A stretch of 64,000 nt of DNA from Sphingobacteriia bacterium (GTDB taxonomy: Bacteria > Bacteroidota > Bacteroidia > Chitinophagales > Chitinophagaceae), in contig JAFKLS010000020.1 in NCBI GenBank assembly GCA_017304675.1, forward strand, positions 118,300 through 182,299, given 5' to 3'. A program made the position numbers and the translations under genes. Numbering within the stretch: the stretch's first letter is position 1; every line of letters begins with the position of its first letter. The notes beneath the pieces were generated by a model, which ran no database searches, was not told the DNA's origin, and worked only from the letters and a program-made list of their open reading frames with translations. Shown here in pieces: positions 43,970 through 54,065 of this stretch.

Positions 43970-44656
43970 ATGACTTGGAAACAAATGTTTACTTCTTCGG
44001 TTGGTAAGAAATTGGTAATGAGCTTTACCGGTATTTTTTTAATTCTTTTCTTAATTGTGCATGCCGGATTGAATGCCTGTATTTGGGCAAATGATGGTGG
44101 TGAGATGTTTAATAAAGCCGCCCATTTTATGGGTGGTAACTGGGTGCCGCGTATTTTGGAAGTTGGTTTGTTTGCAGGCCTTATTTTACACATTGTTCAG
44201 GGATTAATGCTGGAAAGCACAAACAGAAAAAAGCGTTCTACAAAGTATGCAGTAAACTATGGTAACAAAGGCAGTAAATGGTATAGCAGAAGTATGGGTA
44301 TTTTAGGCATATTAATTCTGCTCTTTTTAATTCTTCACTTGTCTAATTTCTGGTTGCCAAACCGTTCTTCGCAGGGCTTAAGCCTTAGCGGCGAGATTGA
44401 TTTGTATGCAAAAATGAAAGAAACTTTTGCAACACATTCACCTGTTACAGCCATTACTATTTTGGTATATGTTTTAGGATGTGCCGCATTGGGCTATCAT
44501 TTGGCGCACGGCTTTCAAAGCGCATTTAAAACACTGGGGGTTCATAACAAAAAATATCAGCAAATGCTTATGGCCATAGGATATGTTTTTTCTATTGTTG
44601 TTTGTATTGCATTTGCAATGATGCCTTTAAGTTTTCATTTTGGATGGATCAGTTAA
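43970..44656 (+). CDS. sdhC: Succinate dehydrogenase cytochrome b subunit
   Basis: Membrane anchor of succinate dehydrogenase/fumarate reductase (type B, one membrane subunit, two b hemes). The 228-residue protein starts MTWKQMFTSSVGKKLVMSFT and has five hydrophobic helices. Conserved His residues in IVHAGLN, LILHIVQG, LILHLSNFW and YHLAHGFQSAF are candidate heme ligands. ATG at 43970 is preferred to an upstream TTG at 43919. It is first gene of sdhCAB; the quinone is probably menaquinone, in line with mqnE. Confidence 0.92.
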   Translation: MTWKQMFTSSVGKKLVMSFTGIFLILFLIVHAGLNACIWANDGGEMFNKAAHFMGGNWVPRILEVGLFAGLILHIVQGLMLESTNRKKRSTKYAVNYGNKGSKWYSRSMGILGILILLFLILHLSNFWLPNRSSQGLSLSGEIDLYAKMKETFATHSPVTAITILVYVLGCAALGYHLAHGFQSAFKTLGVHNKKYQQMLMAIGYVFSIVVCIAFAMMPLSFHFGWIS

Positions 44657-44750
44657 ATTGAGCATAAAGCCGCTTTTAATAAAATAAACACTTTATCAAA
44701 GGCTGTTACACAAGTTAAAAATTTTCAAATCTTCAAATTCTCTGATTGAT

Positions 44751-46724
44751 ATGTTAGATGCAAAAATTCCTTCTGGTCCTTTAGAAAATAAGTGGACAGA
44801 TTATAAGGGTCACTGCAAATTGGTAAATCCGGCCAATAAAAGAAAATTAGAAGTGATTATTGTAGGTACCGGTCTTGCAGGTGCCAGTGCAGCAGCAAGC
44901 CTTGGAGAGTTAGGCTATAAAGTAAAAGCGTTCTGCTTTCAGGATTCTCCACGCAGGGCCCACTCTATTGCAGCCCAGGGTGGTATTAATGCAGCTAAAA
45001 ATTACCAAAACGACGGAGATTCTGTTTTCCGTTTGTTTTACGATACAATAAAAGGTGGAGATTACCGTGCAAGAGAAGGCAATGTTCACCGTTTGGCAGA
45101 AGTAAGTGCCAATATAATTGATCAATGTGTTGCACAGGGTGTGCCTTTTGCACGCGAATATGGCGGCTTATTAAGTAACCGTTCTTTTGGCGGCACACAG
45201 GTACAACGCACCTTTTATGCGGCGGGGCAAACCGGCCAGCAATTATTAATTGGTGCCTACCAGGCTTTGGAGCGCCAAGTGGCTTTAGGCAATGTAAAAA
45301 TGTACAGCCGGCACGAAATGCTTGAAGTGGTTATGGTTGACGGGAAAGCAAGAGGTATTATTGCACGGGATTTGATTTCAGGAAAACTGGAGCGCCATTT
45401 CGGGCATGCTGTATTATTATGTTCAGGCGGGTACGGTAATGTGTTTTATCTTTCAACCAATGCCATGGGCAGCAATGTAACCGCTGCATGGAAAGCACAT
45501 AAACAAGGAGCTGCTTTCGGTAACCCATGCTTCACACAAATACATCCAACTTGTATTCCTGTAAGCGGCGATCATCAGTCAAAACTTACTTTAATGAGTG
45601 AATCATTAAGGAATGACGGAAGGATTTGGGTTCCTAAAAAACAAGGAGATAGCAGAAAACCAAACGAAATACCTGAAGAAGAAAGAGATTATTATCTTGA
45701 AAGAAGGTACCCCGCTTTCGGAAACCTGGTTCCCCGTGATGTGGCTTCCCGTGCCGCAAAAGAGAGATGTGATGCAGGTTATGGAGTGGGTACCAGCAAA
45801 CAGGCTGTTTATCTTGATTATGCTTCTGCCATTGAACGCTATGGCAGAACGGAAGCCAGCAAACATGGTTTAGAGCAGGTATCTATAGAAGAAATTATTA
45901 CCATGGGCAAAGAGGTAGTGAAAGAGAAGTATGGCAACCTGTTTGATATGTACGAAAAGATTACAGGCGAAAACCCCTACGAAGTACCGATGAGAATTTA
46001 TCCTGCCGTTCACTATACAATGGGTGGATTATGGGTAGATTATGAATTGATGACTACCGTTAAAGGTTTGTATGCTTTAGGAGAAGCTAACTTCAGCGAT
46101 CATGGCGCCAATCGTTTAGGTGCTAGCGCACTAATGCAGGGATTGGCCGATGGTTATTTTGTAATACCTTATACCATTGGTAATTACCTGGCAGATGAGA
46201 TATATAACAAACCAATCTCTACAGATCATGAAGCCTTTATTTCAGCAGAGAAAGAAGTTAGCCGGAGATTAGAGCAATTGATGAATATAAAAGGCACTAC
46301 TTCTGTTGAAACATTTCATAAACGCTTAGGCAAAATCATGTGGGATAAATGCGGAATGGCCCGTAATGCAAAAGGTTTGCAGGAAGCCATCTCCGAGATT
46401 CAACAATTAAAAAAAGAGTTTTGGAAAGATGTGAAAATTCCGGGAGCTATCGATGAATTCAATCCGGAGCTGGATAAAGCCGGCCGCGTTGCCGATTTTA
46501 TTGAGTTGGGCGAACTGATGTGCATTGATGCATTAAACCGTGAAGAAAGTTGTGGAGGCCACTTCCGCGAAGAACACCAAACGGAAGACGGAGAAGCTAT
46601 GCGCCACGATGATAAATTTATGTATGTGGCCGCATGGGAATATAAAGCAGACCATGAATGGATTTTGCACAAAGAAGCACTCCATTACGACGTAATTAAA
46701 CCAAGTCAAAGAAACTATAAATAA
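44751..46724 (+). CDS. sdhA: Succinate dehydrogenase flavoprotein subunit
   Basis: FAD subunit of succinate dehydrogenase/fumarate reductase. The 657-residue protein has the Rossmann [14 protein letters not shown] near 40. The covalent-FAD histidine is probably in [17 protein letters not shown], and substrate-binding segments follow (HPTCIP, then LPRDV-like [11 protein letters not shown]). The helical domain and a C-terminal acidic tail match Bacteroidota SdhA. It is 94 bp after sdhC and 7 bp before sdhB, all in one operon. In Bacteroidota this complex oxidises succinate aerobically and can reduce fumarate. Confidence 0.95.
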   Translation: MLDAKIPSGPLENKWTDYKGHCKLVNPANKRKLEVIIVGTGLAGASAAASLGELGYKVKAFCFQDSPRRAHSIAAQGGINAAKNYQNDGDSVFRLFYDTIKGGDYRAREGNVHRLAEVSANIIDQCVAQGVPFAREYGGLLSNRSFGGTQVQRTFYAAGQTGQQLLIGAYQALERQVALGNVKMYSRHEMLEVVMVDGKARGIIARDLISGKLERHFGHAVLLCSGGYGNVFYLSTNAMGSNVTAAWKAHKQGAAFGNPCFTQIHPTCIPVSGDHQSKLTLMSESLRNDGRIWVPKKQGDSRKPNEIPEEERDYYLERRYPAFGNLVPRDVASRAAKERCDAGYGVGTSKQAVYLDYASAIERYGRTEASKHGLEQVSIEEIITMGKEVVKEKYGNLFDMYEKITGENPYEVPMRIYPAVHYTMGGLWVDYELMTTVKGLYALGEANFSDHGANRLGASALMQGLADGYFVIPYTIGNYLADEIYNKPISTDHEAFISAEKEVSRRLEQLMNIKGTTSVETFHKRLGKIMWDKCGMARNAKGLQEAISEIQQLKKEFWKDVKIPGAIDEFNPELDKAGRVADFIELGELMCIDALNREESCGGHFREEHQTEDGEAMRHDDKFMYVAAWEYKADHEWILHKEALHYDVIKPSQRNYK

Positions 46725-46731
46725 GCAGCAC

Positions 46732-47496
46732 ATGGAACATTATACAATGAACTTAACACTGAAGGTTTGGCGCCAGAAAAATGCAAAATCAGAAGGGCAT
46801 TTAGAAACATATCAGGTAAGTGATATTTCGTCTGAAATGAGTTTCCTGGAAATGTTCGATGTGTTGAACGAACAACTGATCCGTGACGGAAAGGAACCCA
46901 TAGCTTTTGATCATGACTGCCGTGAAGGTATTTGCGGTATGTGTTCTATGTACATCAACGGCAAGCCACATGGCCCATGGCAAGCCAATACTACCTGCCA
47001 GTTGCATATGAGGGCTTTTAAAGATGGTGATACCATTGTGGTGGAACCATGGCGTGCCAACGCCTTTCCTGTTGTGAAAGACCTCGTGGTAGACAGAACA
47101 GCTTTTGACAGGATTATTCAGGCTGGCGGTTATGTTTCCGTGAACACAGGAAATGCGGTAGACGGTAACGCCATACCTATTGAGAAAGACAAAGCAGATG
47201 CAGCATTTGCCGCTGCTATGTGTATAGGCTGCGGAGCTTGTGTAGCAGCGTGCAAGAACAGCAGTGCCATGCTTTTCTTATCTGCTAAAGTTTCTCACCT
47301 GGCGCTGTTGCCACAGGGAGCACCTGAAAGAAAATCGCGTGTGGTAAACATGGTGGCTCAAATGGATAAAGAAGGTTTTGGAGCCTGTACCAATACAGGT
47401 GCATGCGAAGCAGCCTGCCCGAAAGAGATTTCTCTATCTAACATTGCGAGATTAAATCAGGAATATCTGACTGCATCTTTAGTATCTGAAAAATAA
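46732..47496 (+). CDS. sdhB: Succinate dehydrogenase iron-sulfur subunit
   Basis: Iron-sulfur subunit of succinate dehydrogenase. The 254-residue protein has the [2Fe-2S] set CREGICGMC with a later Cys in NTTC. The 4Fe-4S and 3Fe-4S sets are [11 protein letters not shown] and [13 protein letters not shown]. Electrons pass from FAD to the membrane quinone. The start is ATG at 46732; ATG at 46747 (MNLTLKV) is also possible. It is last in sdhCAB; a terminator follows at 47518. Confidence 0.95.
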   Translation: MEHYTMNLTLKVWRQKNAKSEGHLETYQVSDISSEMSFLEMFDVLNEQLIRDGKEPIAFDHDCREGICGMCSMYINGKPHGPWQANTTCQLHMRAFKDGDTIVVEPWRANAFPVVKDLVVDRTAFDRIIQAGGYVSVNTGNAVDGNAIPIEKDKADAAFAAAMCIGCGACVAACKNSSAMLFLSAKVSHLALLPQGAPERKSRVVNMVAQMDKEGFGACTNTGACEAACPKEISLSNIARLNQEYLTASLVSEK

Positions 47497-47517
47497 ATAT
47501 ACCAGCGTATTTTTGAG

Positions 47518-47553
47518 AAGGCTGTTTCATATTGAAACGGTCTTTTCTTTTTT
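47518..47553 (+). terminator. Intrinsic terminator after sdhB
   Basis: A 12-pair stem with two G:U pairs (centred on GTTTCA / TGAAAC) and a 3-nt loop, followed by a T-rich tail. It lies 21 bp after the sdhB stop. Confidence 0.75.
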
Positions 47554-47586
47554 ATGAATATTGAAAGCTATTCTTAAACCAACTGC

Positions 47587-48327
47587 ATGCCCAATAATTT
47601 TTTTCAATTCAAACAATTCATGATACAGCAAGAGCATTGTGCCATGAAGGTAACAACAGATGCTTGTTTGTTTGGAGCAATGGTTGCAGAGCATGTAAAG
47701 CAAACAATTTCATATCGGGCTCAAAATATTATTAATAGTTGTTTAGATATAGGAACCGGAACAGGATTACTTTCATTAATGCTTGCGCAAAAAAATAAAC
47801 AGTTAGCCATTGAGGCGGTTGAAATAGATGAGGAGGCTGCAAAACAGGCGGAACAAAATTTTGTACATAGTTCATGGAAAAGTAACCTATCTGTCCACTG
47901 CACTTCCATTCAGCAATTCGTTAAAAACAATACCCGGAAGTTTGATTTCATTATTTCTAACCCTCCTTTCTTCAATAATGATCTTAAAAGCAATAAACAT
48001 GATAGAAATATTGCATTGCACAGTGCTGCTTTAAGTTTTGAAGAATTAATTTATTGCATTAAAACAACAATCTCTGCTGCTGGCAGGTTTGCTATTCTAT
48101 TGCCTTATCACCGAACAACTGAATTTATACAGTTAGCAAAAGATTATTATTTAGAAGAACATATACTAGTTAAACAAACACCCAACCATCCATATTTCAG
48201 GAGCATTTTATTCTTTAATACACAACAGGCAGATACAAAAAACAAGGAGATCATCATAAAATTACAGGATGACCGGTACAGCGAAATTTTCATTGAATAC
48301 CTTAAAGATTATTACCTGTACTTGTAA
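47587..48327 (+). CDS. TrmN6-like tRNA adenine-N6 methyltransferase
   Basis: A 246-residue SAM-dependent methyltransferase. Motif I is CLDIGTGTGLLSLMLA and motif IV is the N6-adenine signature FIISNPPFFNND. Length and motif order match TrmN6/YfiC, which methylates A37 of tRNA-Val, so it is likely that tRNA modifier. HemK/PrmC-type relatives also have NPPY; NPPFF favours TrmN6. ATG at 47587, starting MPNNFFQFKQF as in YfiC. It is convergent with sdaA, 46 bp away. Confidence 0.88.
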   Translation: MPNNFFQFKQFMIQQEHCAMKVTTDACLFGAMVAEHVKQTISYRAQNIINSCLDIGTGTGLLSLMLAQKNKQLAIEAVEIDEEAAKQAEQNFVHSSWKSNLSVHCTSIQQFVKNNTRKFDFIISNPPFFNNDLKSNKHDRNIALHSAALSFEELIYCIKTTISAAGRFAILLPYHRTTEFIQLAKDYYLEEHILVKQTPNHPYFRSILFFNTQQADTKNKEIIIKLQDDRYSEIFIEYLKDYYLYL

Positions 48328-48373
48328 CAATGATCTTTTTATTTCTTAACCAACGTGCAATACAAATGTTTGT

Positions 48374-49798
48374 TTAACATTCGCTTAAACTAATGGGTAT
48401 ATGTACCGCCAACCCACCATCTGCAGTTTCTTTGTATTTGCTATTCATATCCAAAGCCGTATCCCACATGGTTTTAATTACTTTATCCAAACTTACTTTG
48501 GCATAATCGGGAGAACTTTGCAGTGCCAGTTGCGAAGCTGTAATAGCTTTAATGGCGCCCATGGTATTGCGCTCAATACAAGGCACCTGTACCAACCCGC
48601 CAATAGGATCGCATGTTAACCCCAAATGATGTTCCATAGCAATTTCTGCGGCCATTAAAGCCTGGCGTTGTGTTCCACCCAAACTTTCTGTTAATGCAGC
48701 AGCCGCCATAGCTGAAGAAACACCTATTTCTGCCTGGCAGCCTCCCATAGCAGCAGAAATGGTAGCTCCCTTTTTAAAAATGCTTCCTATCTCAGAGGCG
48801 GTAAGTAAAAATTTAATGATCTTATCTTCATTATTGCCATTGCAAAAGGCAACAAAATATTGTAATACGGCAGGTATTACTCCGGCAGCACCATTGGTAG
48901 GTGCCGTAACTACTCTGCCGAAACTTGCATTTTCCTCGTTCACAGCCAAAGCAAAACAGCTTACCCAATCTAAAATGCTTTTAAAATCGTTTTTCTGTTG
49001 CACAATTTTTAACCATTCACTGTAATCCTTATAAATCAATTCATTGGTTAAGCGTTTATTCAGATCAAAAGCCCGTCTTCTCACATGCAGGCCACCCGGT
49101 AATTCGCCTTTGGCGTGGCAACCCCTGTATATGCAATCGCGCATAGTGTACCATATACTCAACACTCCTTGCCTGGTATCAGTTTCGCTCCTCCATGCAT
49201 TTTCATTCTCTGCCACTACTTCGTAAATAGCCATTCCTGTTTTCATACACCAATGCAAAAGGTCATCTGCCGTATTGATAGGAAAAGGCAACTCCACCAT
49301 TGCTTTCTGTTGCTTATCTTCTCCTTCTTTTACAACAAACCCTCCGCCAATAGAATAATAGGTTTCACTGAAGTGTTCTCCATTTTTTGTTTCAATTAAA
49401 AAAGATAATCCGTTCGGATGAAAAGGGAGTGATTCGTTGTATAAAAATTGAAGATGCTCTGCAGGGCGAAAAGGGATATTTATTTCTCCACCTATATTTA
49501 ATTGGCCTGATTGATATATATGATTTATTTTATGAGTGATGGAATTAACATCTATTGTAACCGGATCTTCATTACACAAGCCTAACAAAACGGCTATATC
49601 TGTTCCATGGCCCTTACCTGTTTTGGCAAGGGAGCCATATAAGAGTACGGTGATGGTATTAATTTGTTGAAGCGATGATCGTTGCTGAATGGTTTCAATA
49701 CACCGCATTGCAGCACGCCATGGCCCAAGTGTATGCGAACTGGACGGCCCAACACCTATTTTAAACATATCGAAAACCGAAATACTTTCATGTGGCAT
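48374..49798 (-). CDS. sdaA: L-serine ammonia-lyase
   Basis: Iron-sulfur L-serine dehydratase, which converts serine to pyruvate and ammonia. The 474-residue single-chain form starts [20 protein letters not shown] and ends with the cluster region. Cysteines in [19 protein letters not shown] are candidate 4Fe-4S ligands. An internal [13 protein letters not shown] and [17 protein letters not shown] are typical. ATG at 49798. A TATTTTCG element lies just upstream and may be a variant -7 box. It shares an intergenic region with the serine hydrolase gene. Confidence 0.93.
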   Translation of the reverse strand: MPHESISVFDMFKIGVGPSSSHTLGPWRAAMRCIETIQQRSSLQQINTITVLLYGSLAKTGKGHGTDIAVLLGLCNEDPVTIDVNSITHKINHIYQSGQLNIGGEINIPFRPAEHLQFLYNESLPFHPNGLSFLIETKNGEHFSETYYSIGGGFVVKEGEDKQQKAMVELPFPINTADDLLHWCMKTGMAIYEVVAENENAWRSETDTRQGVLSIWYTMRDCIYRGCHAKGELPGGLHVRRRAFDLNKRLTNELIYKDYSEWLKIVQQKNDFKSILDWVSCFALAVNEENASFGRVVTAPTNGAAGVIPAVLQYFVAFCNGNNEDKIIKFLLTASEIGSIFKKGATISAAMGGCQAEIGVSSAMAAAALTESLGGTQRQALMAAEIAMEHHLGLTCDPIGGLVQVPCIERNTMGAIKAITASQLALQSSPDYAKVSLDKVIKTMWDTALDMNSKYKETADGGLAVHIPISLSEC

Positions 49799-49850
49799 AA
49801 TGCGAAAATAGTGTGTTCAACAATGGTATGAAACACCGGCTTTCATTATT

Positions 49851-49858
49851 TATATTTG
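49851..49858 (+). promoter_or_regulatory. Possible -7 box of the serine hydrolase operon
   Basis: TATATTTG matches TAnnTTTG and ends only 4 nt before the ATG at 49863, so it would imply a leaderless or nearly leaderless mRNA. Confidence 0.35.
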
Positions 49859-49862
49859 ATGC

Positions 49863-51119
49863 ATGAAAAAAACATGCATTCTAATTGTTTTGCTTGCAGG
49901 CCAGCTTCAGTTGTTTTCTCAAAATAAGAAATCAATCAACGATACTTTTCTGGAGCAGCTAATGAAAACAAAACCAGAATGGTTTCAAGAAATTCTTGCC
50001 AAAAGAGACTCTTTTAATGTACAAATCATTTATACGCAAATAAACCGTAACAAACACAATCGCCCAACTTTTACAGACTATACTTTTAATCTCAACCCAC
50101 AGCATTATTTTTATCCCGCATCTACCGTTAAAATGCCAACAGCTTTCTTGGCTTTGGAAAAACTGCACGAATTAAAAAGTAAGGGAATTGATAAAACAAC
50201 CACTATGCTTACCGACAGTGGTTACAACAAACAGGATGTTGTATATACACAACCAAATGCAAGAGACAGCAGGCCTACCATAGAAAATTACATCAAACAG
50301 GTTTTTCTTGTAAGTGATAACGATGCATTCAACAGGCTTTATGAGTTTTTAGGGCAAGGTTATATAAGAGAAAAATTAAAAGAAAAAGGTTACGACAGTA
50401 TTGTGATCAGGCACAGGTTAGAGCGTTTCTTAACTCCCGATCAAAATGCAGCCACCAATCCTGTAAATTTCATAGATACCAGTGGTAAACTTATTTACCG
50501 GCAACCGGCACAATACAATAAAAATCTTTATCCGTCGTTGAATGTACGGTTGGGAAAAGCTTATTACAAAGGCAATGTTTTAGTGAATGAGCCTTTAGAT
50601 TTTTCTTACAAAAACAGATTGTACTTACAGGATTTAAAGAGCCTTTTACAGGGTATTTTGTTTCCTGAATCTGTTCCGGTTAAAAAGCGCTTTAATTTCA
50701 CAAAAGAAGATTACAACTTTGTGAAACACTGGATGAGTGCTTACCCGGGAGAAAGTGATTTTCCGAATTACGATACAACAAATTATGGGGATGCATATTG
50801 TAAATTCTTATTGTTTGGAGCTGCAAAAGATAAAATACCAGGCAATATCCGTGTGTTTAACAAAGTAGGCGACGCATATGGCTTTTTGATTGATGCGGCC
50901 TATATTATAGACACAAAGAACAATGTTGAGTTTATGTTATGTGCAACCATATCCTGCAGCAGGGATGGCATTTTAAATGGCGGTGTATATGATTACGACG
51001 GGTTGGGACTACCGTTTATGAAACATATTGGGGAACTTATTTATGAGTATGAACTGAAGAGAACAAGAAAATTCCCCCCTGATTTAAGGGATTTCATTAT
51101 AGATTATAATATTCGATAA
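49863..51119 (+). CDS. Exported serine hydrolase, class A beta-lactamase-like fold
   Basis: A 418-residue protein with a signal peptide (about 1-19). It has the SxxK motif STVK (Ser87, Lys90), SDN at 151-153 and a KVG box near 337, so it belongs to the penicillin-binding/beta-lactamase superfamily (Beta-lactamase2 type). Whether it has a deacylating Glu like true class A enzymes is unclear; RLERFLTP near 205 is a candidate region. It need not give drug resistance; it could act on peptidoglycan or another peptide. It leads a run of four lipoprotein genes, 27 bp upstream of the first. Confidence 0.82.
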   Translation: MKKTCILIVLLAGQLQLFSQNKKSINDTFLEQLMKTKPEWFQEILAKRDSFNVQIIYTQINRNKHNRPTFTDYTFNLNPQHYFYPASTVKMPTAFLALEKLHELKSKGIDKTTTMLTDSGYNKQDVVYTQPNARDSRPTIENYIKQVFLVSDNDAFNRLYEFLGQGYIREKLKEKGYDSIVIRHRLERFLTPDQNAATNPVNFIDTSGKLIYRQPAQYNKNLYPSLNVRLGKAYYKGNVLVNEPLDFSYKNRLYLQDLKSLLQGILFPESVPVKKRFNFTKEDYNFVKHWMSAYPGESDFPNYDTTNYGDAYCKFLLFGAAKDKIPGNIRVFNKVGDAYGFLIDAAYIIDTKNNVEFMLCATISCSRDGILNGGVYDYDGLGLPFMKHIGELIYEYELKRTRKFPPDLRDFIIDYNIR

Positions 51120-51146
51120 TTGTATATTAAACTGCAAGGTTTTTTC

Positions 51147-52544
51147 ATGAAAAAGCGCCCCTTATATTGGATAGTTTTTGGTGTATGTACCGTTATATTC
51201 ATTTCCTGTAGCAAATACATTGACACAAGATCTGGAACAGGCAATAATTCCGGTACCACTACTTCTCCTGTAACAGGAGGTGGTTCCGGGGGAACATCCG
51301 GCGGCGGATCCGGCGGTAGTGGTGGAACAGGCGGCACCGGCGGCACTCCTAACGATCCGGGCGGCGGTGGCGGATCCGGTGGCTCAGGGGGTGGTACCGG
51401 CGCTACTCCTATAGGTGGCCCCTCATCCGGCCCTAACCCCAATGCCGATACAGTAAGCAATTTCGATTTTGATACTGTAAGAACCAATGTATGTAACAAT
51501 ATTGGCGAAACTTTTACTTTCACCAGCAAAGCCAGTGGCGTTCCCACAGGCACCACTTATGAGTGGTATTTTGGTGATGGCAACAGTACAAAAACAACAT
51601 CAACTTCTGTAAAAACACAATACACTTATAGTAACACCTATACCGTACAAATGAAAGCTACTGTAAAAGGTGTACAATATTCAGCCACTAAAAAAATAAA
51701 AGCCTACGGGCAAAACCAGGTACCACAGGCCTCTTTTACGGCTTCTGTAACCAACCCTAACAGCGGCGGTAATATATACGCATTCAATGCAGGGGGAAGT
51801 AAAGGACCCGATGGTGGATCTATTGGTAATTATTTATGGGATTTTGGAGACGGAACAACCGCTTCAGGATCTGCAAAACAAAACATCACCCATACTTATA
51901 GCCAAACCACAAGCGATCAATCGTTCACAGTAAAATTAACAGTTGCCGGCTCTCCCAGCGGATGTACGGATATGGCATATGCCACAGGTATTGATGTTGC
52001 GGCAAAATATGTTGTTACAGGATCTTTTAATGTGTCTTCTACCAGCCCTTGCCTGCCAAGTAATGAAGTATTCACTTTCACACCGAATTATACAGGCGTG
52101 CCTGCAGGAGCAGAATATAAGTGGAGTTATACAGATGGCAATCAACCAGAAATAGGAAACCCCGGCACATCGCATACCTTTTTGTATAAGAACAACTACC
52201 AGGTAACCTTAACCATTAGCTATAACGGGCAGGTTTTAAAAACAGATACAAAATCTGTCAGTTCCAAGGGGCAGGATTGCACTCCGGTAGTTTCTGTATA
52301 TTCTCAATACACCAACCCTACCACCTACAGCTATAATGCCAATACAAGTATAGGAGGCGGATGGGCCATTGTTAAATATGAGTGGGATTTTGGAGATGGA
52401 ACAACAGACACACAGCCCAACATAGTTAACCATGTATTCCCTAAAAGTTCTGTAGCAAAAACATATACCATATCCTTAAAAGTTACCAGCAATTCAGGTT
52501 GTACAGCCACAGATAATACGAATACTACTGTGCCTGCCAATTAA
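51147..52544 (+). CDS. Lipoprotein with Gly-rich linker and four PKD-like domains
   Basis: A 465-residue lipoprotein. The lipobox Cys (ISCSKY) is near residue 20. A linker follows, very rich in Gly, Ser and Thr (to about residue 105). Four PKD-like beta domains come next: each has a WxFGDG or W-x-Y-T-D-G type core (YEWYFGDGN, YLWDFGDGT, YKWSYTDGN, YEWDFGDGT). PKD domains usually mediate protein or glycan contacts at the surface. The start is ATG at 51147; a TTG at 51120 would add nine residues. The anchor sequence is shared with the gene at 54066. Confidence 0.85.
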   Translation: MKKRPLYWIVFGVCTVIFISCSKYIDTRSGTGNNSGTTTSPVTGGGSGGTSGGGSGGSGGTGGTGGTPNDPGGGGGSGGSGGGTGATPIGGPSSGPNPNADTVSNFDFDTVRTNVCNNIGETFTFTSKASGVPTGTTYEWYFGDGNSTKTTSTSVKTQYTYSNTYTVQMKATVKGVQYSATKKIKAYGQNQVPQASFTASVTNPNSGGNIYAFNAGGSKGPDGGSIGNYLWDFGDGTTASGSAKQNITHTYSQTTSDQSFTVKLTVAGSPSGCTDMAYATGIDVAAKYVVTGSFNVSSTSPCLPSNEVFTFTPNYTGVPAGAEYKWSYTDGNQPEIGNPGTSHTFLYKNNYQVTLTISYNGQVLKTDTKSVSSKGQDCTPVVSVYSQYTNPTTYSYNANTSIGGGWAIVKYEWDFGDGTTDTQPNIVNHVFPKSSVAKTYTISLKVTSNSGCTATDNTNTTVPAN

Positions 52545-52557
52545 TTTGAATGCATAT

Positions 52558-53253
52558 ATGAAAAACCTTTTCTATTATATTACCTGTATTGTTATAGGCC
52601 TGTCTGCCTGCACAAAAACAACTACTTCTAATAGTGAAGGTTCTACCAGTGGCAATACTTTTTTAAATGTAACAAGGATTGATAGCAACGCTAAAACCAA
52701 TATTGTTGTAACCCCCAGTAATGGTAACCTTTTTATAACATTGGGCGGGTTATACACTTGCGGCTACATGAGCTTTGCAAGTGGACTAACTACCATAAAG
52801 GTACAGTCACAATTAAGTGGGCAGGTATACCAAAGCAGTGGTTATATTTTATATGATGATAACAGGAATACTGCTTTCATATACCCATATGGCAATTATT
52901 ACAGGGCCTCTGTTGTTACAGAAGATTTTGATATACCTGCAACAGGGTATGCTCATGTAAGGGTATTGGATTTTTCAGCAAGAAATGTTTCTGCTACATA
53001 TAATTTCAGTATTTCAAACAGTGCAAACAATTATTCTTTTAATGACAGGTATTTTTTAGACCATGAGCTCAATAGCGATCTCACAAAATTTACCAATGTT
53101 GTTGCAGGTTCTTATGTATTGTATGCCACACGTGGCAACTCTGTGTTGATTAATCCTTATGCTTTTAATTTATTATCGGGTAAAATATATACAATCGTTG
53201 TAACAGATATAAGCAATACTAATCTTGCGAGTTTCAGTATGCCACATATTTAA
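52558..53253 (+). CDS. DUF4397-like lipoprotein (copy 1)
   Basis: A 231-residue lipoprotein with lipobox LSAC near residue 18. The rest is a beta-rich DUF4397-like domain: YAHVRVLDFSARNVSATYNF, then FLDHELNSDLTKFTNV and a C-terminal LLSGKIYTIVVTD. DUF4397 proteins in Bacteroidota are surface lipoproteins of unknown role. ATG at 52558 fits the signal peptide. It follows the PKD lipoprotein by 13 bp and probably shares its transcript. Confidence 0.8.
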   Translation: MKNLFYYITCIVIGLSACTKTTTSNSEGSTSGNTFLNVTRIDSNAKTNIVVTPSNGNLFITLGGLYTCGYMSFASGLTTIKVQSQLSGQVYQSSGYILYDDNRNTAFIYPYGNYYRASVVTEDFDIPATGYAHVRVLDFSARNVSATYNFSISNSANNYSFNDRYFLDHELNSDLTKFTNVVAGSYVLYATRGNSVLINPYAFNLLSGKIYTIVVTDISNTNLASFSMPHI

Positions 53254-53992
53254 ATTCAATCTTATCAAATTTAAAACCATCATATCACTCTTACTGAAAA
53301 TATCATTTATTGTGGTGTTTGCCATTTCTATCACTACAGAAACAGCCTGCACCAAAGTAGTGGTATCTGGTCCCGATACAATTTATACCGGTAAAACCAA
53401 TTTAAAGGTGTACGATTTTACTACCGGTACCGCAGTAACCACCTATTCTACGGCAATTGTGGCGCCCGATAATTCCAGTTATGTTTTCACGCCGGGTATA
53501 GATACAAATTATTACTCTATTCCTGCAGGCAATCTGCTGGTAAAAGCACTGGCTTATACTACCGGTTATCTGTACTCCCCTACAACTGTTGCTTTACAGA
53601 ACAATAGTTATTATTCTTCTTTTATTTACAATACCAATACGAGCATTCCGGCAATTGGTTTTGTAAAAGACGATCTATCGTTGCCGCCAACAGGTTATTC
53701 AAGAATAAGGATACTGTATTTTGTAAACACAAGAGTAACTAACTCTCCGGTAACGCTAGGCATCTATGGTAATTCCGATACTTTGTTTACCTATAACAGA
53801 ACTGATGTTGATTTTTTGCGGATTCCGCCATTAACCAATTATACCAATGTTCACGCAGGGCAATACACTGCTTATATTAATGGAATAAACGCTTCTGCCA
53901 GCCTTAATTTACTGAGTGGAAGAATCTATACACTGGCCATCAGCAAAAACGCGGCATTTGATTACAGTTATAAATTACACCTGAATAAATAG
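53225..53992 (+). CDS. DUF4397-like lipoprotein (copy 2)
   Basis: A 255-residue paralog of copy 1. The probable lipobox is TETAC, followed by beta strands including GYSRIRILYFVNTRVTNSP, FLRIPPLTNYTNVHAGQYTA and LLSGRIYTLAISK. The N-terminus is uncertain: the only standard start is TTG at 53225, which overlaps the previous gene by 29 bp and gives a long basic leader of about 24 residues before the hydrophobic core. A rarer start further in is possible. Confidence 0.72.
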   Translation: MRVSVCHIFKFNLIKFKTIISLLLKISFIVVFAISITTETACTKVVVSGPDTIYTGKTNLKVYDFTTGTAVTTYSTAIVAPDNSSYVFTPGIDTNYYSIPAGNLLVKALAYTTGYLYSPTTVALQNNSYYSSFIYNTNTSIPAIGFVKDDLSLPPTGYSRIRILYFVNTRVTNSPVTLGIYGNSDTLFTYNRTDVDFLRIPPLTNYTNVHAGQYTAYINGINASASLNLLSGRIYTLAISKNAAFDYSYKLHLNK

Positions 53993-54065
53993 TTTCATGA
54001 TACTAAGAATTCAAAATAAACGTTTTAATAAATTAAACCGCTTTTTATTACACAAGGTTGAAGCG

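Noticed and set aside
44724..44742. Short 8-bp repeat-like sequence (ttcaaatc, ttcaaatt) upstream of sdhA
   Set aside because: Only two copies, in an AT-rich spacer; not enough to call a repeat like the heptamer tracts in the RsmB-like gene.
49863..51119. Class A beta-lactamase giving drug resistance
   Set aside because: Only the superfamily boxes (SxxK, SDN, KVG) are seen; the deacylating Glu is not certain, so only a serine hydrolase is claimed.
51104..51556. A 150-residue minus-strand reading frame rich in Pro, opposite the Gly-rich linker
   Set aside because: It is the mirror of the Gly/Ser/Thr-rich coding sequence of the PKD lipoprotein (GGT/GGC read backwards as ACC/GCC); no start context or homology supports it.
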